Assembly: GCF_012843705.1 (NCBI RefSeq)
Contig: NZ_JABAFQ010000001.1
Span: forward strand, 124,001-188,000
Direction of reading: 5' to 3'
Origin: Fusobacterium sp. FSA-380-WT-3A
Lineage (GTDB): Bacteria > Fusobacteriota > Fusobacteriia > Fusobacteriales > Fusobacteriaceae
Length of the DNA stretch: 64,000 bases
The position numbers and the translations under genes were made by a program. The notes below the pieces were generated by a model. The model saw only the letters and a list, made by a program, of their open reading frames with translations. It ran no database searches and had not been told where the DNA came from. This document shows positions 7,919-15,770 of the stretch, one piece after another. How positions within the stretch are numbered: position 1 is the first letter of the stretch; each line of letters starts with the position of its first letter.

Positions 7919-8863
7919 ATGGTAAACTTAGAAGAAATAAAAAAGGCTAAAGAAAGAATTGAGAAATATACTATAAAAACTCCAGTTATAAGAATGGAAA
8001 ATTTAGATGAAATAGTAGGATGTAAAGTATATATAAAGGCTGAGTGTATGCAAAAAACTAACTCTTTTAAAATAAGAGGAGCTTTAAACAAAATGCTTAC
8101 TATGTCTGAAGAAGAATTAAAATGTGGAGTTGTAGCTGCTTCTTCTGGAAATCATGGAAAAGGAGTGGCTTTTGTAGCTCAATTATTGGGAATAAAGGCA
8201 ACTATAGTAGTGCCAGATAATGCTCCATCAATAAAAGTTAATGGAATAAAATCTTATGGAGCTGAAGTTGTTCAATGTCCTTATGATGAAAGACATAATG
8301 TTGCAAATAAATTAAGCAAGGAACAAGGATATTCGATAGTTCATCCTTATGACGATTATAATATTATAGCAGGACAAGGAACAATTGGATTAGAGATTTT
8401 AGAACAACTTCCAGATGTAGATTATGTAGTGGTTCCAATTGGTGGTGGAGGACTTATTGGAGGAATAGCTACTGCTATAAAAGAAAGTAATCCAAATGTT
8501 AAAGTTATAGGTATTGAGCCTGAATGTATGTGTAGATATACAAAAAGTTTTGCTAAGGGAGAACCAGTTTTATTACCATCAACTCACTCTATAGCTGATG
8601 CTATATTAACTCTTACACCAGGTAAGAAAAATTATCCAATTGTCAAAAAATATGTTGATAATATAGTAACAGTAGAGGAAGATAAAATTGCTCAAGGAAC
8701 TATTCAATTACTTACTAAGGGAAAAGTTTTGGCAGAATTTTCATCAGCCATTGGAATAGCTGCAGGTTTACTAGGAAAACTTCCTGTTAATAAAGATTCT
8801 AAAGTTTGTTTTGTAATTTCTGGCGGAAATATAGATATAGATACTGTTTTAAATCAAATGTAA
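7919..8863 (+). CDS. PLP-dependent threonine/serine (or hydroxyaspartate) ammonia-lyase
   Basis: Fold-type II PLP enzyme of 314 residues removing water and ammonia from a beta-hydroxy amino acid. The PLP lysine is in KTNSFKIRGA (near residue 51). The substrate loop is SSGNHGKGVA (near 75-84), the phosphate-binding loop is GGGGLIGG (near 175), and SGGN near the C-terminus contacts the pyridine nitrogen. There is no C-terminal ACT domain, so it is not a biosynthetic IlvA; catabolic TdcB, serine racemase/dehydratase and threo-3-hydroxyaspartate ammonia-lyase share this architecture. Grouping with an acidic-amino-acid transporter and an aspartate dehydrogenase homologue makes hydroxyaspartate an attractive but unproven substrate. 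First gene of a three-gene operon. Confidence 0.87.
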   Translation: MVNLEEIKKAKERIEKYTIKTPVIRMENLDEIVGCKVYIKAECMQKTNSFKIRGALNKMLTMSEEELKCGVVAASSGNHGKGVAFVAQLLGIKATIVVPDNAPSIKVNGIKSYGAEVVQCPYDERHNVANKLSKEQGYSIVHPYDDYNIIAGQGTIGLEILEQLPDVDYVVVPIGGGGLIGGIATAIKESNPNVKVIGIEPECMCRYTKSFAKGEPVLLPSTHSIADAILTLTPGKKNYPIVKKYVDNIVTVEEDKIAQGTIQLLTKGKVLAEFSSAIGIAAGLLGKLPVNKDSKVCFVISGGNIDIDTVLNQM

Positions 8864-8907
8864 AAATATTATGACTATAGAAAATATTATAGCTAAGGAG
8901 GGAAAAT

Positions 8908-10293
8908 ATGACTAGTGCAATGTTAACAGATTTTTTAAAGAGTTTAGGACTTCTTGGAGCTTTTTTACTTTTAGGTGTATTTATAAGAGCTAATGTAAAA
9001 ATTTTCCAAAAAACATTTATACCTGCAGGGGTAATAGGTGGATTTTTACTTTTAATATTAGGACCTCAATGTATAAATATTTTACCTGTTCCAGGTGAAT
9101 GGTTTAAAATTTATTCTTTACTTCCAGGAGTATTAATAGTACCAGTAGTTGCTGCAGTTCCTTTAGGATTAAATATAGGAAGTGGAAAAAGTACAGATTC
9201 TGATGTTTTAAAAAATGTAATTCCATTAATAGGAATAGGTGTTGGAGTTTCTATGCTTCAATTTGCTGTAGGATATGGAACTCATGTATTATTTTCTGGT
9301 CAAGATTTATATGATGTATTTGGAATAGAATTAGCAATAGGATTTGTTGGAGGACATGGAGCAGCAGGAACATTAGGTAATATTCTTTCTGAATTAAATT
9401 TACCATATTGGCAAACTTCACAAGGTGTGGGAATAACAACAGCTACATTTGGAATTGTTGGAGGAATATTAATAGGAATAGGATTAATAAACTGGGCAGC
9501 TCGTCATGGACATACAGCTTTATTAAAGAAACCAGCTGATATTCCAGAGCCTCTTCGTATTGGATATCAAAAAGATATGGCAAAACAAAATTCAATAGGA
9601 CGTGAAACAACATTATCATCTTCAATAGATACCGTGGCTTTTCATGCTGCTATAATATTTTTAGATTGTGGGTTAGCATATATGGTTTTATCATTTATGA
9701 AAAAAACTAAAATACCAGTATTAAGTAGTATTTCAGTATGGGCTTACGCGATGATATTAATGTTTATTATTTGGGGAATAATAAGAAAATTAAATTTAAA
9801 TTATTTAATAGATGATAAAGTAAAAAGTAAAATTTCAGGTTCTTTTACAGAGTATGCTGTAATAGCTGCAATAGCAAGTTTACCTATAAAAGCAGTAGCT
9901 GCTTATATAGTTCCAATTCTTGTTATGGTAATTGTTGGTTATATAGTAACAACAGGTATTTTATTTATATTCTGTAAAAAATATTTAAAAGGATATTGGT
10001 TTGAACAAATGATTGGTACTTTTGGAATGAGTACAGGAGTATTTTTAACAGGAGTATTATTACTTCGTGTATGTGACCCTAACTTAGAAAGTCCAGCACT
10101 AGCTAACTATTCATTATCTTATACAGTAACAAGTATAATTTATTTTGCTATGCTAAACTTATTTATTATGTTACCAATGTCTTCTGGAGCAGGAGTAACA
10201 GCATTAGTTGCTACAGGTATAGGAGTTGTAATTCTTTTACTTACTGTTGTAAGTAGTAAAATTCTATTTGGAAAAGAATTTAAAGGAAATTAA
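8908..10293 (+). CDS. gltS: GltS-family sodium:glutamate/dicarboxylic amino acid symporter
   Basis: Polytopic inner-membrane symporter of 461 residues importing an acidic amino acid with sodium. It begins with a hydrophobic segment (LLGAFLLLGVFIRA), continues with about ten membrane segments, and carries the family signature GFVGGHGAAGT (near 150). It is somewhat longer than E. coli GltS because of a central hydrophilic loop. It lies 44 bp after the ammonia-lyase and 14 bp before the amidohydrolase, each with a strong ribosome site (GGAGGG; GAGAGGAG), so the three form one operon. Glutamate is the archetypal substrate; aspartate or hydroxyaspartate would fit the neighbours. Confidence 0.9.
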   Translation: MTSAMLTDFLKSLGLLGAFLLLGVFIRANVKIFQKTFIPAGVIGGFLLLILGPQCINILPVPGEWFKIYSLLPGVLIVPVVAAVPLGLNIGSGKSTDSDVLKNVIPLIGIGVGVSMLQFAVGYGTHVLFSGQDLYDVFGIELAIGFVGGHGAAGTLGNILSELNLPYWQTSQGVGITTATFGIVGGILIGIGLINWAARHGHTALLKKPADIPEPLRIGYQKDMAKQNSIGRETTLSSSIDTVAFHAAIIFLDCGLAYMVLSFMKKTKIPVLSSISVWAYAMILMFIIWGIIRKLNLNYLIDDKVKSKISGSFTEYAVIAAIASLPIKAVAAYIVPILVMVIVGYIVTTGILFIFCKKYLKGYWFEQMIGTFGMSTGVFLTGVLLLRVCDPNLESPALANYSLSYTVTSIIYFAMLNLFIMLPMSSGAGVTALVATGIGVVILLLTVVSSKILFGKEFKGN

Positions 10294-10307
10294 GAGAGGA
10301 GAAAAAA

Positions 10308-11480
10308 ATGACAATTATAGACTCAGCAAAAGAAATTCAAGAATACTTACAAAATGTAAGAAGAAAATTACATGAGAATCCAGACATATCTAATGAAGAA
10401 GAAAGAACAGCAGCTATTATAATAGAAGAATTAAAAAAACTAAAAAATTTTAAAATTCACCAGAATATTGGTGGATATGGAATAATAGCAGATTTAGAAG
10501 GGGAAAATCCAGGTAAAACGATAGCTCTTAGGGCTGATATGGATGCTTTGCAAATAGAAGAAGAAACAGGACTTTCTTTTGAATCTAAAAATAAAGGAAT
10601 TATGCATGCTTGTGGTCATGATAATCACATGACAATGGTTTTAGGAGCGGCTTATCTTTTATCTAAAAGAAGAGAGGAACTTTCTGGTAAAGTAAGATTT
10701 ATATTTCAACCTGCAGAAGAGTTACCTCCAAATGGTGGGGCAAAAAGGATGATAAAAGAAGGAGTTTTGGAAGGAGTAGATGCAATATTTGGAATGCATG
10801 TATGGCCTGACCTACCTTTAGGAAAAATTGGAATAAAAGAGGGACCGTTAATGGCTGCGTCAGACCGTTTTTGGATTAAAATAAAAGGAAAATCAAGTCA
10901 TGCAGCGAAACCTAATGAGGGAATAGATGCTCTGGTAGCAGGGGCTCAGTTTGTAACAGCTGTTCAAACTATTGTAAGTAGAAATGCTGACCCTATGAAA
11001 TCAATTGTAATAACTCTTGGAAAAATGCAATCTGGAACAAGATATAATATAGTTCCTGGAGAATGTACTTTAGAAGGGACTTGTAGGACATTTTCTTCTG
11101 AATTAAGTGAATTAACTAAAAAAAGAATGAATGAAATTCTTAATGGAATATGTCTACTTTCAGGATGTACAGGAGAAATAAGATATGAAAAAGGAAATAT
11201 GGCTGTTATAAACAAAAAGGAAATGACAGAATATATGTCAGATAAAATAAAAGAACTTTATGGGGAAGAAGCTCTAGTAGAAGTAGAACCAGCTATGACA
11301 GCTGAAGATTTTTCTTTTTATTTAAATGAAATTCCAGGAGCTTTTGTTTGGATAGGAACAACAGGAGAGGGTGAAAAAGTATGGCCTTTACATAATAGTC
11401 ATTACAGTCCAAACGAAGGAGTGTTATGGAGAGGAGCAGCTTTATTTGCAAAATTAGCTTTGGATTTTAATAGAAGATAA
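10308..11480 (+). CDS. M20D amidohydrolase (hippurate/N-acyl-amino-acid hydrolase type)
   Basis: Zinc-dependent cytosolic amidohydrolase of 390 residues releasing an amino acid from an N-acyl or dipeptide-like precursor. The metal-binding residues are visible: RADMDAL (near 76), HACGHDNH (near 99-106), the general-base pair in QPAEELPPNGGAKRM (near 134) and HVWPD (near 160). The dimerisation domain has KGKSSHAAKPNEGIDA (near 190), and the last His ligand is in LHNSHYSPNEG (near 362). As the third gene of the operon it probably feeds the ammonia-lyase/transporter system by deacylating an imported conjugate. The acyl group and amino acid are not predictable. Confidence 0.88.
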   Translation: MTIIDSAKEIQEYLQNVRRKLHENPDISNEEERTAAIIIEELKKLKNFKIHQNIGGYGIIADLEGENPGKTIALRADMDALQIEEETGLSFESKNKGIMHACGHDNHMTMVLGAAYLLSKRREELSGKVRFIFQPAEELPPNGGAKRMIKEGVLEGVDAIFGMHVWPDLPLGKIGIKEGPLMAASDRFWIKIKGKSSHAAKPNEGIDALVAGAQFVTAVQTIVSRNADPMKSIVITLGKMQSGTRYNIVPGECTLEGTCRTFSSELSELTKKRMNEILNGICLLSGCTGEIRYEKGNMAVINKKEMTEYMSDKIKELYGEEALVEVEPAMTAEDFSFYLNEIPGAFVWIGTTGEGEKVWPLHNSHYSPNEGVLWRGAALFAKLALDFNRR

Positions 11481-11486
11481 TAAAAG

Positions 11487-11520
11487 AAAGAGAGTTATTA
11501 TTTTTGATAACTCTCTTTTT
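11487..11520 (+). terminator. terminator of the ammonia-lyase operon
   Basis: AAAGAGAGTTAT pairs with ATAACTCTCTTT around a short T-rich loop and is followed by a T run, 7 bp after the amidohydrolase stop. Confidence 0.85.
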
Positions 11521-11547
11521 AATTGGATGAAATATTATTTAAAATTA

Positions 11548-11585
11548 AAACTACACCTTCGAATAAGAGGGTGTAGTTTATTTTT
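11548..11585. terminator. second hairpin, terminator for the convergent Cas6b-like gene
   Basis: AAACTACACC pairs with GGTGTAGTTT around a 12-nt loop, with A/T runs on both sides. It is 26 bp beyond the stop of the minus-strand Cas6b-like gene and can act in both directions. Confidence 0.75.
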
Positions 11586-11605
11586 AATATTTTGTGTTAT
11601 TAAAG

Positions 11606-12244
11606 TTATGCAATTTTTTTAATTCTTCCAAGTCCTATACTTTTTCTTTTTCCAAGACTTATACTATCAGGAAGATTTACATTAGTTACAAATTCTCCGT
11701 AAAAACAATTTATTTGAGTATCTTTTTGGATAAGAGGTTCAGAATTAAATTCCCCCTCTACAATTATTTGTTTATCAGCCCAAATACCACACATTTTGAA
11801 AAATTCAATTATATTATTCGCAAGTTGTCTTTCTAAGGAAAGTTCTCCATTTAAAAATCTCATATAATTTTCACTATTAAGAGCAAACCATAAAGAATCA
11901 AATTTATATCTATATATTGGTCTATCAGCAATTTCTAAATTACTGAAAGAAACTTTTGTTTCTGGAATTACAGAAATTTTTTCCCCACCAATTTCCAATT
12001 CGTTAATATTTTGACAATGTTCTAACAATAAATCTGCTCCTTTTTCTACTCCTAAAATAGATAATTCTCCATTAATAACTCTATATTGAATGATAGATGA
12101 TTTGTAATTAAAAGATAATTCATCTTTATGGTTATGAAATTCAATAATATCACTAAAATGATGAGCCATAAATCCTCTTAATTTCTCTGCATCTCTTCCT
12201 TTAAATTTTTTGTTAGATTTAAAAAAAATTTCTACTATTTTCAT
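11606..12244 (-). CDS. Cas6b-like CRISPR-associated RNA endonuclease, solitary
   Basis: A 212-residue protein resembling the Cas6b family (CRISPR RNA-processing RAMP endoribonucleases). Near residues 15-55 it has KGRDAEKLRGFMAHHF and HNHKDELSFNYKSSIIQYR, the typical Cas6b N-terminal block (recalled pattern). The C-terminus ends with a glycine-rich RAMP loop, SLGKRKSIGLGRIKK. The frame is intact and has a ribosome site (AAGGAGAAAC). No array, cas1 or cas2 is in the window, and the neighbours on the opposite strand are decayed cas-type fragments. It may be a remnant, act on an array elsewhere, or have been co-opted. Family assignment is from memory of the pattern, not a search. Confidence 0.7.
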   Translation of the reverse strand: MKIVEIFFKSNKKFKGRDAEKLRGFMAHHFSDIIEFHNHKDELSFNYKSSIIQYRVINGELSILGVEKGADLLLEHCQNINELEIGGEKISVIPETKVSFSNLEIADRPIYRYKFDSLWFALNSENYMRFLNGELSLERQLANNIIEFFKMCGIWADKQIIVEGEFNSEPLIQKDTQINCFYGEFVTNVNLPDSISLGKRKSIGLGRIKKIA

Positions 12245-12506
12245 TTATTTTGTTTCTCCTTATTACTATATTTTCCCTTTAAATAAATATATCTCAAAAA
12301 ATGATTTTTGTCAATAGAATTCGTTTAAAAAAAATACAAAAAATATCAATAAAAAACATAATAAAATAAAAATAAACAATGAAAATAAACAAAAAACTTA
12401 AAATAAAATAACAGTAAAAATAATTTTACAAAAATTAAAAAAAAATTAAATTTTGTAAAAAATGTCAAATAGAGTATAATAAAAGAAAAAGGGAGAGGTG
12501 GGAAAA

Positions 12507-12818
12507 ATGAGAAAAATATTAATAGCATCACTTGGGGTAGGAAATGAAAAAAGAGAATACAGGGAAGCTTCTTATGGAATAAATGGAAATATTTATACAG
12601 AAAAATATATTGCTTTAGCATTAGATAAAGAGTTTAAAATGGATAAAATTTTTTATATAGGAACTTTAGGTTCTATGTGGGAAAATGTTTATGAAGATTA
12701 TTGTAAAGAAAATTCTTTAGGAATTAATTTAGAGTATAAAGAAGAAATTGAAACTAAAATGCTTGAATTTTTGGATATGCCTTTGAATAAGAAAAGAATA
12801 TTTTCAAATTTAATCTAA
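12507..12818 (+). pseudogene. truncated CRISPR-associated Csx/TM1812-family (CARF) gene
   Basis: The 103-residue frame from ATG 12507 (site GGGAGAGGTGG; an in-frame GTG at 12498 lies inside that site) matches only the N-terminal start of TM1812/Csx1-like CARF proteins: MRKILIASLGVGN, a REYREASYGI-type stretch and IFYIGTLGSMWENVY. Family members are usually several hundred residues, with a ligand-binding CARF domain and a nuclease or other effector domain; here the frame stops right after the first Rossmann-like strands. No continuation is visible in other frames. Most likely a 3'-deleted remnant of a type III accessory gene. An alternative is a short stand-alone CARF-fragment protein. Confidence 0.6.
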
Positions 12819-12862
12819 AGAAATATTTTATTTTTTAATAAATTATAATAGCTTCTTTATAA

Positions 12863-13618
12863 CATCAGGAGATAATTATAATTTGTAGTTTTGTTGTAAA
12901 CTTTAAGCCTTTAGAATTTGGAAATAAAATAAAAAAATATTGTATGGATAAAGATATAGAATATTTTTTATTAAATAATGGAATAGATAAAAGATAATTA
13001 AAATATATAACTATATCAAATTTTATTACTAAAGACAAAGAGATAGAAGAAGAGAAAAATTATTCAATAAGATTTTCTTCTATTGACTCTAAAACTACTT
13101 TAGAGATTTTAAAAATATTTTTCTATAAAAGATTGACTAATGAAACATTAAAAATATCAAATACAACATTTTTAGTGTCTAATATATATCATAATAATAG
13201 GTATTCAAAGCAATTAAATTTAGAAAGTTTTTTAGAAGCTCCTTTAAAAGATGAGATAACTATAAAATTTTTAACTCCTACATTTTATAAAGTAGGAAGC
13301 ATTTTTATAGGAACAGATGATGCACGATATTTTTTTAAAAATATTTTAACTAAATTTAAAAGAAGTTCTATAGGAAATCAATTTAAAATAGAGAATTTAG
13401 ATTTTTCTAAAATAATAATAAAAGAAAAGAATATAAAAAAAATATATATAAATACTTTCAAAGTAGAAGCAATACAAGGGGAGATTACATATAAATTTTT
13501 AGATGAGGAAAATATAAATTTAAAAGAAATATTTAATTTCTTAGGATATTTTTCAGAATTTTCAGGAGCTGGGTATGGTTGTAACAAGGGATATGGGCAA
13601 GTAATAACAAATATTTAA
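12863..13618 (+). pseudogene. decayed Cas6-family endoribonuclease gene
   Basis: From TTG 13133 an open frame encodes 161 residues ending in a classic Cas6 C-terminus: FLGYFSEFSGAGYGCNKGYGQV, quoted in part as SEFSGAGYGCNKGYGQV. The same frame continues upstream as protein-like sequence (KNYSIRFSSIDSKTTLEIL, VVNFKPLEFGNKIKKY) back to 12863. It is interrupted by an in-frame TAA at 12995-12997 and has no start codon with a ribosome site. This is a Cas6 gene inactivated by at least one stop and loss of its 5' end. Whether the 161-residue C-terminal piece is still made is doubtful, because TTG 13133 has no Shine-Dalgarno sequence. Confidence 0.6.
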
Positions 13619-13681
13619 AAAATTATATATCTATAAATATTCAATAATTAATTTTTTAATAAAAATATTATAAAAAATTTT

Positions 13682-13711
13682 AGAGGTAACAATTCGTTAC
13701 CTCTATTTTTT
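13682..13711. terminator. bidirectional terminator
   Basis: AGAGGTAAC-AATTC-GTTACCTCT is a perfect 9-bp stem followed by ATTTTTTT on the plus strand and preceded by an A-rich run. It lies between the cas6 remnant and convergent corA. Confidence 0.85.
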
Positions 13712-13724
13712 TAATTATTATTTT

Positions 13725-14774
13725 TTACCACCATTTTTTCTTTTTAAAGAATAAAATACTTCCAGCAAAAATAATAAATATAATAATAAGAATTATAAAA
13801 TAACCATATTTCCAAGTAAGTTCAGGCATAAATTGAAAATTCATTCCATAAACTCCTGCTAAAAAACTAAGAGGAATAAAGATTGTAGAAATCATTGCAA
13901 GAACTTTCATAACTTCATTCATATTGTTACTCAAAGTAGAATGATAAAGTTGAATTAAATCATTTTCTCTATTAAATAGAAAATCAATACTTTCATTTAT
14001 AATGATAATATGGTCTTGTAAGTCAATAAGGTATATACTTATATCATTTTGAATAAAATCTCTTACTTTGACATCAGAAAATTTTGAAACGAGCTCTCTT
14101 AAAGGAAATATAGATTTTTTAACTTTTAATAACTCTTTTTTCTGTATTAAAATATCTTCAAAAGCTTCTTTAGTAGGATTAGTACTAATTTGTATTTCTA
14201 AATTTTGTATTTTTTCTTCCAAATCCTCTATTATTAAAAAATAATTATCAACAATTCTATCAATAAGAGCATATAGAAGATAATCCTCGTCTTTACTAGA
14301 AAGAACGCCAATATTATTTTCTATTCTTAATTTTATATTATCAAAAATATTGTTAGGTTTTTCTTGAAACGAAAGTAGCAAATTTTTAAATAAAATAAAG
14401 GAAACTTGTTCATATTCGTATTTATTAAGTGCTTTATTATGAGTTATCATTTTTAAAGTTATAAAAATAAAATTTTCTCTAACTTCTAATTTTGGTCTTT
14501 GGGAATTATTTAATAAATCTTCTAGTATTAAAGAATCTATTTTAAACTTTTCCCCAATCTTTTTTATTAAATCAATATTATGGATGCCATCTATATCTAT
14601 CCAAGTTTTAAAATTTTCCTTTAAATTTGCAGAAAAATTATCTTTATATAAAAAATGAGTTTTATTAAAAGATTTATTATTATAAGAGTATTGTGTGATT
14701 GGTATTTCAGTATTTTTATCTATAGAACCAGTATAAATTAAACTACCAGGTTGAAGACCGACTTTTTTATTCAT
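13725..14774 (-). CDS. corA: CorA family divalent metal (magnesium) transporter
   Basis: Pentameric inner-membrane magnesium/cobalt channel. The start is taken at ATG 14774 (349 residues) because TTGGAGGG immediately upstream is the ribosome site; the in-frame TTG at 14786 lies within it. A large cytosolic N-terminal domain rich in helices (about 1-285) is followed by two C-terminal membrane segments. Between them is the diagnostic selectivity motif YGMNFQFMPEL (near 310), and the protein ends with lysines (FKKKKWW). No riboswitch is visible upstream. Monocistronic, with its terminator at 13682. Confidence 0.94.
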   Translation of the reverse strand: MNKKVGLQPGSLIYTGSIDKNTEIPITQYSYNNKSFNKTHFLYKDNFSANLKENFKTWIDIDGIHNIDLIKKIGEKFKIDSLILEDLLNNSQRPKLEVRENFIFITLKMITHNKALNKYEYEQVSFILFKNLLLSFQEKPNNIFDNIKLRIENNIGVLSSKDEDYLLYALIDRIVDNYFLIIEDLEEKIQNLEIQISTNPTKEAFEDILIQKKELLKVKKSIFPLRELVSKFSDVKVRDFIQNDISIYLIDLQDHIIIINESIDFLFNRENDLIQLYHSTLSNNMNEVMKVLAMISTIFIPLSFLAGVYGMNFQFMPELTWKYGYFIILIIIFIIFAGSILFFKKKKWW

Positions 14775-15041
14775 ATAACCCTCCAAAAAATTAATTGTAT
14801 ATATAATTATATCATAAATTTCGTTGAAGTAAATATAGATAATAGTTTTTTGTCCTTATATTTTATATAAATTAATAACTATAAAAAATAATAATTAATT
14901 AAATAATTTTTTATAAAAAAAGGCCTATAAAATTATAAAAATATTATATTTTTGTTTAAATAAGATTATAAAAAAAAGTTTATTTTTCAAAAAAATCAAT
15001 GTATAATAATATTAAATAAATAAGTTTGAGGAGTATAAATT

Positions 15042-15680
15042 ATGAATAAAAAAGAGACACTTAATTTTTTAAAAAAATTAGCAGAAGGAATATCAGTTAC
15101 TTTTGGTCCTGATTGTGAAACTGTTATTCATGATTTGAGATCCAAAGATGAAGTAATAGTTGCTATTTATAATGGACATGTAACAGGAAGAAATGTGGGA
15201 GATAAATTAAATCTTTTAGGAGTATATGAACTAGAAGAAATGGAAAATGGAAAAGATTTTTATAACTGTCTTTGCAAAACAAATGATGGAAGACTTATAA
15301 AATCAACAACTGTTCATTTTAAATCAAATGAATTTCATTATGCTTTTGGAATAAATTTTGATTACACTAAATTTTTTGATGTAAGTAAAGTATTATCTGC
15401 TTTTATGAAAACAGGAGTAGATGTGACAAAAGTTGTAAATGAAAATCCAAATGAAAAAATGTTTGAGGAAATTTATAAAGAAGCAATAAAATATTTTTCA
15501 AAAGACCCAAAAACTATGAATAAAAAAGAAAAATTAGATTTTATCATTTATATAAAAGACCATGGAGGTTTCTCTTTAAAGAAAAGTGTTGTAAACTTAG
15601 CTAAAAATATGGAAGTTACAAGATTTACAATATATAATTATCTGAAAGAATTAGGAATAAATCCAAAAGATTGTAAATAG
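15042..15680 (+). CDS. YheO/DauR-like PAS-HTH transcriptional regulator
   Basis: A 212-residue regulator with the YheO-like PAS domain in the first ~125 residues (FGPDCETVIHDLRS, then GRNVGDKLN) and a C-terminal HTH_22 domain ending VNLAKNMEVTRFTIYNYLKELG. Known relatives (DauR, TfoS-like proteins) sense small metabolites such as D-amino acids. It has a GAGGAG ribosome site and a TATAAT box at 15002-15007. It lies upstream of nagA but that gene has its own promoter in between, so control of nagA is possible rather than shown. Confidence 0.88.
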   Translation: MNKKETLNFLKKLAEGISVTFGPDCETVIHDLRSKDEVIVAIYNGHVTGRNVGDKLNLLGVYELEEMENGKDFYNCLCKTNDGRLIKSTTVHFKSNEFHYAFGINFDYTKFFDVSKVLSAFMKTGVDVTKVVNENPNEKMFEEIYKEAIKYFSKDPKTMNKKEKLDFIIYIKDHGGFSLKKSVVNLAKNMEVTRFTIYNYLKELGINPKDCK

Positions 15681-15712
15681 AATGAAATTTTAAATCATAA
15701 TTAATAATTATT

Positions 15713-15741
15713 TTGAAAAAATAATGCAAATATGATATAAT
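15713..15741 (+). promoter_or_regulatory. nagA promoter
   Basis: TTGAAA at 15713-15718 and TATAAT at 15736-15741 with an ideal 17-bp spacer, 30 bp before the nagA start. It lies wholly in the gap after the YheO-like gene. Confidence 0.75.
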
Positions 15742-15770
15742 ATAAGTATAAAATAATAAGGAGGATAAAG

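Noticed and set aside
12245-12506. Possible CRISPR array or leader beside the Cas6b-like gene
   Set aside because: The region is A/T-rich low complexity without regularly spaced identical repeats.
12346-12621. Minus-strand 91-codon open frame
   Set aside because: Extremely Phe/Leu-rich translation of A/T-rich DNA across the promoter and start of the Csx-type fragment; no conserved pattern.
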